Shown here piece by piece: positions 15,382-21,200 of a stretch of DNA of 21,200 bases. The position numbers were made by a program, and so were the translations under genes. The stretch's first letter is position 1, and the number at the start of each line of letters is the position of its first letter. The stretch lies in NCBI GenBank assembly GCA_946480655.1, contig CAMLKN010000009.1:1-21200 (forward strand), given 5' to 3'. The DNA is from an uncultured Devosia sp. Its GTDB lineage: Bacteria > Pseudomonadota > Alphaproteobacteria > Rhizobiales > Devosiaceae. The notes under the pieces were generated by a model. That model ran no database searches. It saw nothing but the letters and a program-made list of their open reading frames with translations, and had not been told where the DNA came from.

Positions 15382-16074
15382 TTACCGCCCCAGCCACGCC
15401 TTCATCGCCTCGACCACCGGGCCAGGATTTTCCATCGTCGGCAGATGTGCCGCATCGGGGAACTGCACCAGTTCCGCATCCCGAATGTGCGACGCCATTT
15501 CCTCGGCCAGCTCCGCCGGGGTCATCTTGTCCAGTACGCCAACGCCCACGAGGGTCGGTACGCGGATATCCTTGAGGCGCGGCACCGAATCGATCCGGCC
15601 CATGATCGCGGTCTGCTGGCGAATATAGACATCCGGGCCGACGCGCTCGGACATGGCCTGGACTTCTTCGGCCAGTGGCGTGCCCAGATGGTGGGGCGCG
15701 ACGAGCTGGCCGAGGAGGCCACGCGAGACGCCAATGAACTTGCCCTGGCCGATCATTTCGATGCCCTTGCGGCGGGTTTCGCGGCGTTCTTCCGTGTCGG
15801 CGCGGGCAGAGGTGTCGAAGAGAGCGAGATGCGTCACCCGTTCGGGCGCCTGGCGCATGATTTCGAGCGCCACATAGCCACCCATGGAGAGGCCGGCCAA
15901 GGCAAAGCGCGGCGGGGCGACTGCAAGTGTGCGGGCGGCCATGGCGGCAATCGACTCGTCGAGCCTCAGGTCAGCGACCATGGGGGCGATGTGATCGGCA
16001 AGGCCGTCGATGACGTCGCGCCACAGCCGCTGGTCGCAGATCAGGCCGGGCAGGAAGACGACGGGTTGGTACAT
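15382..16074 (-). CDS. Alpha/beta-fold hydrolase
   Basis: Predicted soluble hydrolase of 230 residues. The alpha/beta fold is shown by the oxyanion region VVFLPGLICDQRLW, the nucleophile elbow LAGLSMGGY with Ser63, an acid in VGVGVLDKMTP and the catalytic His in FPDAAHLPTMENP. The LPGLICDQRLW opening and the TMENP ending resemble small carboxylesterases and the 3-oxoadipate enol-lactonase/BioH superfamily, but no pathway neighbours are present, so the substrate is unknown. The ATG at 16074 has GGAG seven bases upstream and is preferred to an upstream frame extension without such a site. The gene is convergent with purK across the RIME-like repeat and divergent from rpsU. Confidence 0.88.
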   Translation of the reverse strand: MYQPVVFLPGLICDQRLWRDVIDGLADHIAPMVADLRLDESIAAMAARTLAVAPPRFALAGLSMGGYVALEIMRQAPERVTHLALFDTSARADTEERRETRRKGIEMIGQGKFIGVSRGLLGQLVAPHHLGTPLAEEVQAMSERVGPDVYIRQQTAIMGRIDSVPRLKDIRVPTLVGVGVLDKMTPAELAEEMASHIRDAELVQFPDAAHLPTMENPGPVVEAMKAWLGR

Positions 16075-16157
16075 TTGGCGCTCCGGTTTGGATGCATGAG
16101 GCGTAGGGGAACTTGCAAAAACCCACAAGATGCCTGCATTTTTCCTGGCACCAAGTG

Positions 16158-16186
16158 TGGACAGGTTTGGTTTGTTGGGCTATAGA
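16158..16186 (+). promoter_or_regulatory. Sigma-70-type promoter of rpsU
   Basis: TGGACA (16158-16163) and TATAGA (16181-16186) are separated by exactly 17 bases. Transcription would begin near 16193, giving a leader of about 95 bases. This is the clearest housekeeping promoter in the window and fits the high expression expected of a ribosomal protein gene. Confidence 0.65.
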
Positions 16187-16287
16187 GCGCGCCACGGTGA
16201 CCGGTTCAGCTGGTCGGCGGGGTGGTTATTATGGCCACATCGCTTCCATCCACACAGATTGCATAGCTTTGAAAGGGCGGTTGACCT

Positions 16288-16518
16288 TTGCAAGTAGTCG
16301 TTCGCGATAACAATGTTGACCAGGCGCTGCGCGCACTGAAGAAGAAGCTGCAGCGCGAAGGCGTCTTCCGCGAAATGAAGCTGCGCAACTACTACGAGAA
16401 GCCCTCTGAGAAGAAGGCTCGCCAGAAGGCCGAGGCCGTTCGTCGCGCCCGCAAGCTGGCTCGCAAGCGCGCCCAGCGCGAAGGCGGCATCGTTGCCGCT
16501 CCGGGTCGTCCGAGCTAA
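16288..16518 (+). CDS. rpsU: 30S ribosomal protein S21
   Basis: Small basic protein of the 30S subunit platform, near the 3' end of 16S rRNA, needed for efficient initiation. The 76-residue product begins [20 protein letters not shown] and continues with [17 protein letters not shown] and an Arg/Lys-rich tail, fully matching the alphaproteobacterial S21. The only codon at the conserved N-terminus is TTG at 16288; no ATG or GTG lies in frame at a sensible position. AAGGG at 16273-16277 could be the ribosome binding site, with a rather long spacing. A promoter and an intrinsic terminator bracket the gene, so it is monocistronic. Confidence 0.97.
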   Translation: MQVVVRDNNVDQALRALKKKLQREGVFREMKLRNYYEKPSEKKARQKAEAVRRARKLARKRAQREGGIVAAPGRPS

Positions 16519-16544
16519 GCCTAGCTCTGGCAACACCAGAAATC

Positions 16545-16580
16545 AAAACGCCGTCCCACCTCGGGGCGGCGTTTTCTTTT
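16545..16580. terminator. Strong intrinsic terminator after rpsU
   Basis: AAAACGCCGTCCC (16545-16557), loop ACCTC, GGGGCGGCGTTTT (16563-16575), then CTTTT. The 13-pair stem has one G-T wobble and is flanked by A-rich and T-rich arms, so it can end rpsU on the plus strand and the convergent MFS gene (stop at 16588) on the minus strand. Confidence 0.9.
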
Positions 16581-16587
16581 GGCCCGT

Positions 16588-17787
16588 TCAGCGTCGCCGC
16601 CAGCGATCCAGAAGGGCGACGCCAATGGTGATCGCGGCGACCGCCGGCAGTTGGATGGTCAGGGCCGTGCGCGCATCGGGAAAGAACGTGCCCGCGGTCA
16701 GCGAGCCGGCAAAACCGCCGCCCACCTGGAAAAAGCCGGTCAGGGCGCCGGCCGCCCCGGCAATGGCGCCGAACCCGGCCATGGCTGCGGCCGTGGCGCT
16801 GGGGCTGATAAAGGCCAGGCCCAGCATCCAGACGCCCACCGGCCCCATGATGGCGATGACCGAGGTCGGGAACAGATGCGGCAGTGCGGCAAAACCGAGG
16901 CCGCTGATGCCCAGCAGCATGAGCGCGATCGTTACCAGCCTCCCGCCGGAAATGCGCGTCGAGAGATGCGTGACGATCAGGTTGCCCAGGATGAAGCTGG
17001 CCGTCTGCACCAGCATGGCCATGGCAAACTGGAATGGCGTCAGGCCCATGTCATCGATGAAGATGAAGGGCAGGAGCGCCGTGAAGCCGTGAAAGCCGGA
17101 AAAGGTCAGCCCCAGGAGCAGTGACGGAAACATGAAATCCGCCGAAGTGAGGAGCTGCCGGTAATTGCCGAAGATGACGCGCGGCCGGAAGGGCTGGCGA
17201 GCGTCCTCGGGCAGGGTCTCGCGGGCGCCCCAGCCGAGCAGGGCAAGGATGGCAAGGCCAAAGCCGGCCATGACCACGAACATGTGGTGCCAGTTGCCCA
17301 ACAGCAGGATAAGGCTGCCCAGGGTGGGTGCCACGGCTGGCGTCACTGTGAGGATCAGGTTGACCAGTGTGAGGATGCGGATGGCTTCACTGCCCACGAA
17401 CTGGTCCCGCACCATGGCGCGGGAGAGGGCGACACCGGCGGAAACCCCAAACCCCTGCACGAAGCGGCCGATGAACAGCATTTCGAGGCTCGGTGCTGCC
17501 GCGGCGATCAGGCTGCCTAGCACATAGATGGCGAAGAAGCCCAGCCCCACCGCGCGTCGCCCGTAGCGATCCGAGAGCGGGCCGCAGATCAGCTGGGCCA
17601 GCGCAAAGGCCGAGAAATAGACGGTCAACGTCAGCTTGCCTGCCGCATCGGTGGTGCCAAAATCGGCGACGATGGTGGGCAGGGCAGGGGAATAGAGCGT
17701 CAGGCTCAGCGGGCCGGTGGCGACCATGAGCCCGCCGATAATGGCGGTCCGCCGGGCGGACATGCCCAGCGGGCGGGGCGGCTTCAC
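16588..17787 (-). CDS. MFS drug-resistance transporter, Bcr/CflA type
   Basis: Predicted inner-membrane proton-driven exporter of 399 residues with about 12 hydrophobic segments. Seen: TM1 with GPLSLTLYSPALPTIVADF, the typical Bcr/CflA opening; motif A between TM2 and TM3 (GPLSDRYGRRAVGLG); FIGRFVQGFGVSAGVALSRAM in TM4; and the antiporter-type stretch LVNLILTVTPAVAPTLG in TM5. Characterised homologues export bicyclomycin, chloramphenicol, florfenicol or small metabolites; the substrate here is unknown. The GTG at 17787 overlaps the stop of the upstream hydrolase (GTGA), which argues for coupling. An ATG at 17763 would remove eight residues and is the alternative. Confidence 0.93.
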   Translation of the reverse strand: MKPPRPLGMSARRTAIIGGLMVATGPLSLTLYSPALPTIVADFGTTDAAGKLTLTVYFSAFALAQLICGPLSDRYGRRAVGLGFFAIYVLGSLIAAAAPSLEMLFIGRFVQGFGVSAGVALSRAMVRDQFVGSEAIRILTLVNLILTVTPAVAPTLGSLILLLGNWHHMFVVMAGFGLAILALLGWGARETLPEDARQPFRPRVIFGNYRQLLTSADFMFPSLLLGLTFSGFHGFTALLPFIFIDDMGLTPFQFAMAMLVQTASFILGNLIVTHLSTRISGGRLVTIALMLLGISGLGFAALPHLFPTSVIAIMGPVGVWMLGLAFISPSATAAAMAGFGAIAGAAGALTGFFQVGGGFAGSLTAGTFFPDARTALTIQLPAVAAITIGVALLDRWRRR

Positions 17788-18596
17788 GGCGTCAGGGCTT
17801 TCTCGAAGAAGGGTTCGGCCTGGCCCCAGATTCCCGCCTTCCAGAGATCGGAGTGGTCGGCGCCCTCGACGATCCAGAGTTCATCGGGATTGGGCGCCAG
17901 CGCATGGAGCCGCTCGCCATTGGAAACGCCGATCGTGCGGTCGGCCGTGCCATGGGCGACCAGAACCGGCTCGGTGACGTCCTTGATCCAGAGATCGTTG
18001 CGGAACTGGTCCTGCATGACCAGGCCCACGGGCAGGATGGGATAGCGTTCCGCCGCTACGCCCACGGCGGAAAGGAAGGGCGTTTCGAGCAGCAGGGCTG
18101 CCGCCTCGCGCTCGCTCGCCACATAGGTGGCCGGGCCGGAGCCGAGCGAGCGGCCCCAGATGAGGATGGGGGCGTCAGTCTCTGCATCGAGCCAGTCATA
18201 GGCGGCAAGGGCATCGGTCAGGATGTTGGTTTCGGAAATCTCGCCGGGAGAGGCCGGGAAGCCGCGATAGTCGAAGGCGAGAAAGCCATAGCCCTCGGCC
18301 ACGAAGCGCTCGTAGCGCTCGCTCTCTTCGGTAAAGCTCTTGGAATTGCCCTTGTAGTAGAGAATGACCGGCCGGCCGGCGGCCGGAGCCTGGTACCAGC
18401 CATTGACCACCGAACCGTCGCTCGGGATCGCCACGTCCTGTGCGCCGCTGAGAGCGGTGCTTTCCAGCGCAAAGACCTCGCCGATCGCGCTGTACTGCAA
18501 GGCGCGCTGGTTGAAATACATATAGGCGAGAACGCCGGCATAGCCCAGGACAACCAGGACGATGAGGGCAGTGATCAGGCGGCGGATGAGCTTCAC
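17784..18596 (-). CDS. Membrane-anchored alpha/beta hydrolase (BEM46/ABHD13-like)
   Basis: Predicted hydrolase of 270 residues with an N-terminal signal anchor (about residues 8-28, LITALIVLVVLGYAGVLAY), so the catalytic domain should face the periplasm. Seen: the nucleophile elbow WGRSLGSGPA with Ser150, acid Asp219 in VAHGTADRTIG and catalytic His248 in EGADHSDLW. FDYRGFPASPGE matches the DYRGYGxSxGxP block of BEM46-type proteins. The oxyanion segment reads YYKGNS where the family usually has HGN. GTG at 18596 is chosen because GGGA lies about eight bases upstream; a GTG at 18641 would add 15 residues. Its stop overlaps the start of the MFS gene, so the hydrolase and exporter form a two-gene operon. 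Substrate unknown. Confidence 0.88.
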   Translation of the reverse strand: MKLIRRLITALIVLVVLGYAGVLAYMYFNQRALQYSAIGEVFALESTALSGAQDVAIPSDGSVVNGWYQAPAAGRPVILYYKGNSKSFTEESERYERFVAEGYGFLAFDYRGFPASPGEISETNILTDALAAYDWLDAETDAPILIWGRSLGSGPATYVASEREAAALLLETPFLSAVGVAAERYPILPVGLVMQDQFRNDLWIKDVTEPVLVAHGTADRTIGVSNGERLHALAPNPDELWIVEGADHSDLWKAGIWGQAEPFFEKALTP

Positions 18597-18652
18597 GGTC
18601 GATTCCCGGCTAAGGCGTTTGGCCCCACTATAGCAGCCCACCGGCCGCTCTG

Positions 18653-19291
18653 TCAGAGTTCGGAAATGGTCTTGTCCAGCGCCTGGGCGAAGACCTCGGC
18701 GGGTTGGGCGCCGGACAGGGCATACTTCTCGCCGAAAACGAAAAAGGGCACGCCGCGGATGCCCTGCTGGGCCGCGCTGGTCGCCAGGTCGGCCGTCATG
18801 GCCAGCTCGTTTTCGTCGTTGATGGCATCGAGCGCATCGCCCCGGTCCCAGCCATGCTCGGCCGCGATGTCGGCCAGGACATTGTCGTCGTTGATCTGGC
18901 GATGGGCCAGGAAATAGGCCTCGGCAATGGCATTGGCCAATTCGTGCTGATTGCCATTGCCCTTGGAAAGCCGGGTCAGCGTATGGGCCTTTGCGGTATT
19001 GAACATGCGCGGCTGCTTGCTGAGGTCGAGCTCAATCCCGGCCTTGGCTGCCTCGCTTTCGACGCGGGCCCACATTTCCTTGGGGTCGCGGCCATATTTG
19101 GCGCGCAGCATCTCACCCACATCGAGGCCTTCGGGCGGTACGGTGGGGTCGAGATAGAAGGGGTGGTTCTCGACGACCACGTCGACATCGTCGGGCAGAT
19201 TGGCGAGCGCCGCATCTAGCCGCGCCGAACCGACCAGGCACCAGGGGCAGACCACGTCGGTGAAGACGTCGATCTTGAGCAGCTTGGCCAT
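18653..19291 (-). CDS. DsbA-family thioredoxin-fold oxidoreductase (FrnE-like)
   Basis: Predicted cytosolic protein of 212 residues. It opens with KIDVFTDVVCPWCLVG, carrying the CPWC active site (Cys15, Cys18); the helical insertion follows, and the cis-proline loop is GIRGVPFFVF (Pro182). There is no signal peptide, which separates it from periplasmic DsbA and fits the FrnE/2-hydroxychromene-2-carboxylate isomerase-like branch. Proposed roles of that branch are thiol-disulfide exchange or stress protection. The ATG at 19291 has GGAG seven bases upstream. A hairpin lies between it and the upstream membrane protein gene, so it may be transcribed separately. Confidence 0.92.
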   Translation of the reverse strand: MAKLLKIDVFTDVVCPWCLVGSARLDAALANLPDDVDVVVENHPFYLDPTVPPEGLDVGEMLRAKYGRDPKEMWARVESEAAKAGIELDLSKQPRMFNTAKAHTLTRLSKGNGNQHELANAIAEAYFLAHRQINDDNVLADIAAEHGWDRGDALDAINDENELAMTADLATSAAQQGIRGVPFFVFGEKYALSGAQPAEVFAQALDKTISEL

Positions 19292-19300
19292 GGAGACACT

Positions 19301-19342
19301 CCGAAAACAGAACTCCCGCCCAGATGGCGGTCCGGGCGGGAG
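19301..19342 (-). terminator. Hairpin with T-rich tail after the TspO-like gene
   Basis: CTCCCGCCC (19313-19321) and GGGCGGGAG (19334-19342) form a perfect nine-pair stem around a 12-base loop. On the minus strand it is followed by TTCTGTTTTCGG. It lies 28 bases after the TspO-like stop and ends only ten bases before the DsbA-family start, so it could be a terminator or an attenuator that limits read-through into that gene. Confidence 0.6.
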
Positions 19343-19370
19343 CTGGCAAGAGGGTACTTGGAGGTAACCG

Positions 19371-19922
19371 TCACGCGGCGGGTGCCGCCTGCTGGGCCTG
19401 TGTCAGGGCAAAGGGCGGGGCATAGGCGGCGACCGCCAGACCCATCGCGGCGCTGAGGCCGACCATGGCCAGCATGGGGGCCAGCAGCCAGCCGCCGAGC
19501 TTCGACACCCTGCCCACGCGCATCATGGTGGCGATGATGAGCAGGAACATCAGCGTGCAGACAATGGCCAGAAGCATGGAATCGAGCAGCGGCGTGACAA
19601 AGGGCAGCGCGATATAAGCGGCGCCGAGGGCGATGAGCCAGAAACGCGTCCGGCTGGTCGGGCGCTGCTGCATGATGGCCCAATAGGCCGCGCCGACCAG
19701 GGCCAGCTGCGTGAGGTGCGCGGTGGCACCGGTCCAGTGGGGCAAGCCGAAAGGCGCGAAGAAGAAGGGCAGCACGCCCATGGACTCGGCGACCAGATGG
19801 ATCAGCCCGAACAGGCCAAGCGGCACGGCCGCGAAGACAAAGAGCGAGAGCGATTCGGGCCAGGCCGAGGCCTCGGCGCGGCTGCCTTGGTGGGCGGATT
19901 GAAACACTGCTGTGGTGGCCAT
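19371..19922 (-). CDS. Five-helix membrane protein, divergent TspO/MBR-like
   Basis: Predicted inner-membrane protein of 183 residues with five hydrophobic segments at about 26-46, 65-85, 92-110, 112-135 and 143-165. The order and spacing fit TspO/MBR proteins (five helices, about 160 residues). The last two helices resemble the family well: LLDSMLLAIVCTLMFLLIIA followed by RVSKLGGWLLAPMLAMVGLS compares with the usual WRVSRxAGWLLxPYLAWVSFA. Yet the tryptophans typical of TspO are mostly absent and the final Asn motif is missing. TspO proteins bind porphyrins and influence tetrapyrrole and stress physiology, but with these losses I would not transfer that role. The ATG at 19922 has GGGGAG nine bases upstream. 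It diverges from slyX. Confidence 0.6.
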   Translation of the reverse strand: MATTAVFQSAHQGSRAEASAWPESLSLFVFAAVPLGLFGLIHLVAESMGVLPFFFAPFGLPHWTGATAHLTQLALVGAAYWAIMQQRPTSRTRFWLIALGAAYIALPFVTPLLDSMLLAIVCTLMFLLIIATMMRVGRVSKLGGWLLAPMLAMVGLSAAMGLAVAAYAPPFALTQAQQAAPAA

Positions 19923-19977
19923 TTTCGCGGCTCCCCATTGGCGGATCGTGTTGGATCAATGGGTGGGACGCGCAAAG

Positions 19978-20049
19978 GGTTCCGCTTGCGTCAACCTGCG
20001 ACGGGGCGCCGGGCTTGCCCGAGCGGCCGCGACAGCCTATTGCGGAACC
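19978..20049 (+). other. Structured leader region before slyX
   Basis: GGTTCCGC (19978-19985) and GCGGAACC (20042-20049) are perfect inverted repeats 56 bases apart. They enclose a smaller hairpin, CGGGC-TT-GCCCG, within 20010-20021. If transcribed this would fold just before the slyX ribosome binding site. No known riboswitch class was recognised. Confidence 0.35.
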
Positions 20050-20073
20050 GGAAATCCTTGTGGAGACAGAGCC

Positions 20074-20286
20074 ATGTCCGGCCCCGATCACGGCCAGCGG
20101 ATCGATGCGCTGGAAACGCGCATCGCCTTTCAGGATCAGACGATCGAGGATCTCAATGCGGCCCTCACCGAGCAGTGGAAGGTCATCGATCTATTGACCA
20201 AGAAGCTGGCCATGCTCGAGGAGCAGGTGCGCTCGGGCAGCTTCATCGCCGATCCGGCGACGGAAAGGCCGCCGCCGCATTACTGA
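20074..20286 (+). CDS. slyX: SlyX family protein
   Basis: A 70-residue coiled-coil protein. The sequence QRIDALETRIAFQDQTIEDL, a second heptad region with LTEQWKVIDLLTKKLAMLEE and the Pro-rich ending PPPHY match SlyX, whose C-terminal PPHY motif is diagnostic. Size is normal. The biochemical role of SlyX is not established; in enterobacteria its gene lies near slyD, which is not the case here. The ATG at 20074 has GGAG about nine bases upstream. The gene is convergent with the BTLCP peptidase gene, 21 bases apart. Confidence 0.9.
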   Translation: MSGPDHGQRIDALETRIAFQDQTIEDLNAALTEQWKVIDLLTKKLAMLEEQVRSGSFIADPATERPPPHY

Positions 20287-20307
20287 CTGTGTTTGGATCG
20301 GCCCGAT

Positions 20308-20862
20308 TCAGCGGATCGCCTTCCAGCTGCGCCCGTCCGCATTGGTCATTGCGACCCAGCGAAGGCCGGTCTGGTTGGAGGGCTTGATGGTGCCGGTCAG
20401 GTTGTCCAGCACGAGGTCTCCCTGGTCGGTGCGGACCACGAGCACGGCATGGCCCACGCCGGAACGCGTCGTGGCAGCGGCGATGCGCAGCGCACCGGCA
20501 GGCAGGCCGGCGCGGATGAGGGCGGCGCGCTTGGTCAGGGCATAGTCTTCGCAGTCGCCCGAGGACACGTTGATGGCCCATTCATCGCGCCGGTCCCCGC
20601 GCGGGGCGATCGCGCGGTTGACGCGGTTGTTGACTGACTTGAGCGTGTCCATGACGTTTTCGGTCAGCCGGACCTGGCTGCCGCCGCCGCCGCGGCAATG
20701 GGCGGGATTGGTCAGGCAGAAAATCTGGAAACCGACCGGGGCGGTGAAAGGCCCGGAGGTCTGCAGCTGCGGTGCGCCGGAGCCGGTATTGGCCAGGGCC
20801 GGAACGGCGCCTGGCAGCAGCAGCGCCAGAACGAGACCTGTCAGAAGAACCTTGCTACGCAT
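20308..20862 (-). CDS. Secreted transglutaminase-like cysteine peptidase (BTLCP, C93)
   Basis: Predicted periplasmic protein of 184 residues. A signal peptide covers residues 1-24 (VLLTGLVLALLLPGA core, cleavage after ALA). The catalytic triad of the bacterial transglutaminase-like cysteine proteinase family is complete: Cys104 in SSGDCEDYALTKR, His138 in GVGHAVLVV and Asp153 in LVLDNL. The family is frequent in Rhizobiales; the best-known relative, LapG, cleaves a surface adhesin under control of the c-di-GMP receptor LapD, but no lapD or adhesin gene is visible, so that role should not be assumed. Two further cysteines (Cys49, Cys56) may form a disulfide. The ATG at 20862 has AGGGAG about eight bases upstream. 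Confidence 0.93.
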   Translation of the reverse strand: MRSKVLLTGLVLALLLPGAVPALANTGSGAPQLQTSGPFTAPVGFQIFCLTNPAHCRGGGGSQVRLTENVMDTLKSVNNRVNRAIAPRGDRRDEWAINVSSGDCEDYALTKRAALIRAGLPAGALRIAAATTRSGVGHAVLVVRTDQGDLVLDNLTGTIKPSNQTGLRWVAMTNADGRSWKAIR

Positions 20863-20933
20863 GGGCCTACTCCCTGTTGGATGAGAGCAGGCTAGACGGG
20901 GTGCTTCACGGAACTGCGAAGGGTTTTCATAAA

Positions 20934-20972
20934 ATTTGAATCAAATGCGGCGCGATGGAGGGATCGCGCCGC
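20934..20972 (-). terminator. Intrinsic terminator of the gene at the right edge
   Basis: GCGGCGCGAT (20947-20956) and ATCGCGCCGC (20963-20972) form a perfect ten-pair stem with a six-base loop. On the minus strand it is followed by ATTTGATTCAAATTTT. It lies 55 bases after the stop of the Pro-Thr-rich gene and upstream of the peptidase gene. The tail itself contains the palindrome ATTTGA-A-TCAAAT. Confidence 0.85.
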
Positions 20973-21027
20973 GAGGCTGCCGGTGGTTTGAGCTGAGGCC
21001 GCGACGACTACACGCCGGGCAGCAGGA

Positions 21028-21200
21028 CTACTCCTCTACGAGATCGTCTCCGACATACTCCTCGCAGTAGCAGCCTTCCTCCTGTTCCTCTTGGCACTCC
21101 TGCTGTTCCTCCTCCACATCCGCGGGGGGCGGCGTGGGAGTTGGAGTCGGCGTCGGCGTTGGCGTTGGCGTTGGGGTGGGCTCCTGAACGGGTGGTGGCG
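21028..21200 (-). CDS. C-terminus of a protein with Pro-Thr repeat and acidic Cys-containing tail
   Basis: An open minus-strand frame enters from the right edge and ends at TAG (21028-21030); about 56 codons are visible. Reading toward the C-terminus it has VQEP, then about eight Pro-Thr dipeptides, PPPADV, then a very acidic Glu/Gln-rich stretch with three cysteines (ECQEEQEEGCYCEEY) and the ending VGDDLVEE. The Pro and Thr codons vary at the third base (CCA, CCG, CCC; ACC, ACG, ACT), which suggests the peptide is under selection. Pro-Thr runs are usual in extended linkers of secreted or surface proteins. The perfect terminator after the stop supports a real gene. The main domain is outside the window and the family is not recognised. 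Confidence 0.72.
   Translation of the reverse strand, partial: PPPVQEPTPTPTPTPTPTPTPTPPPADVEEEQQECQEEQEEGCYCEEYVGDDLVEE

Noticed and set aside
16199..16287. tRNA or riboswitch in the rpsU leader
   Set aside because: A short GACCGG/CTGGTC hairpin is present, but no cloverleaf, T-loop or recognised riboswitch core could be found.
20308..20862. Calling the cysteine peptidase LapG
   Set aside because: The triad fits the BTLCP family, but no LapD-like receptor or large adhesin gene is present in the window.
21133..21187. Gly-Val repeat read on the plus strand
   Set aside because: It is the complement of the Pro-Thr repeat. The minus-strand reading continues into a distinctive tail and is followed by a perfect terminator.

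Overview
The window is a GC-rich stretch of ordinary chromosome from an alphaproteobacterium, most likely Hyphomicrobiales (Rhizobiales). Support comes from the gene families: a GapR/DUF2312 protein beside DUF1036 and pyruvate kinase, two DUF465 proteins, a BTLCP-type cysteine peptidase, an Omp25/RopB-like barrel and a RIME-like intergenic mosaic repeat. Devosiaceae is a reasonable guess but cannot be proved here. I see no tRNA, rRNA, CRISPR array, transposase, prophage or integrase. No stretch longer than 300 bases lacks a gene.

Layout. 1-2446: pyruvate kinase (runs off the left edge) whose start overlaps the stop of a secreted DUF1036 protein, then the nucleoid protein GapR behind a strong leader hairpin, then a small orphan protein resembling the C-terminal part of flagellar rod proteins. 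2503-4611: a class II glutamine amidotransferase and an Asp/Glu-racemase-like protein in one operon, divergent from an Lrp/AsnC regulator across a perfect palindrome. 4612-6703: two mutually inverted REP-like hairpins, then dxs (first step of the MEP isoprenoid pathway). 6867-10412: a DUF882/M15 peptidase and a large L,D-transpeptidase, the same pairing as mepK-ldtD in E. coli. 10593-12855: an outer-membrane beta-barrel protein and an NtrC-type sigma-54 activator, each behind a CtrA-like box. 13045-13589: two divergent DUF465 proteins. 13664-15255: purE-purK, with stop and start codons overlapping. 15256-15381: RIME-like inverted repeat. 15382-18596: an alpha/beta hydrolase, rpsU (TTG start, own sigma-70-type promoter, strong terminator), a Bcr/CflA-type MFS transporter and a membrane-anchored alpha/beta hydrolase. 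18653-20862: a FrnE-like DsbA thioredoxin, a divergent TspO/MBR-like membrane protein, SlyX and a secreted BTLCP cysteine peptidase. 21028-21200: the C-terminus of a minus-strand protein with a Pro-Thr repeat and an acidic, Cys-containing tail.

Most genes are housekeeping: glycolysis, isoprenoid and purine synthesis, cell-wall cross-link making and cleaving, outer membrane and translation. I found no convincing evidence of a new multi-gene system. The parts most worth a second look are the unusual C-terminal region of the M15 peptidase, the acidic Cys-containing protein at the right edge, the Lrp-racemase-amidotransferase module with its palindromic operator and possibly leaderless start, and the structured leader of gapR.
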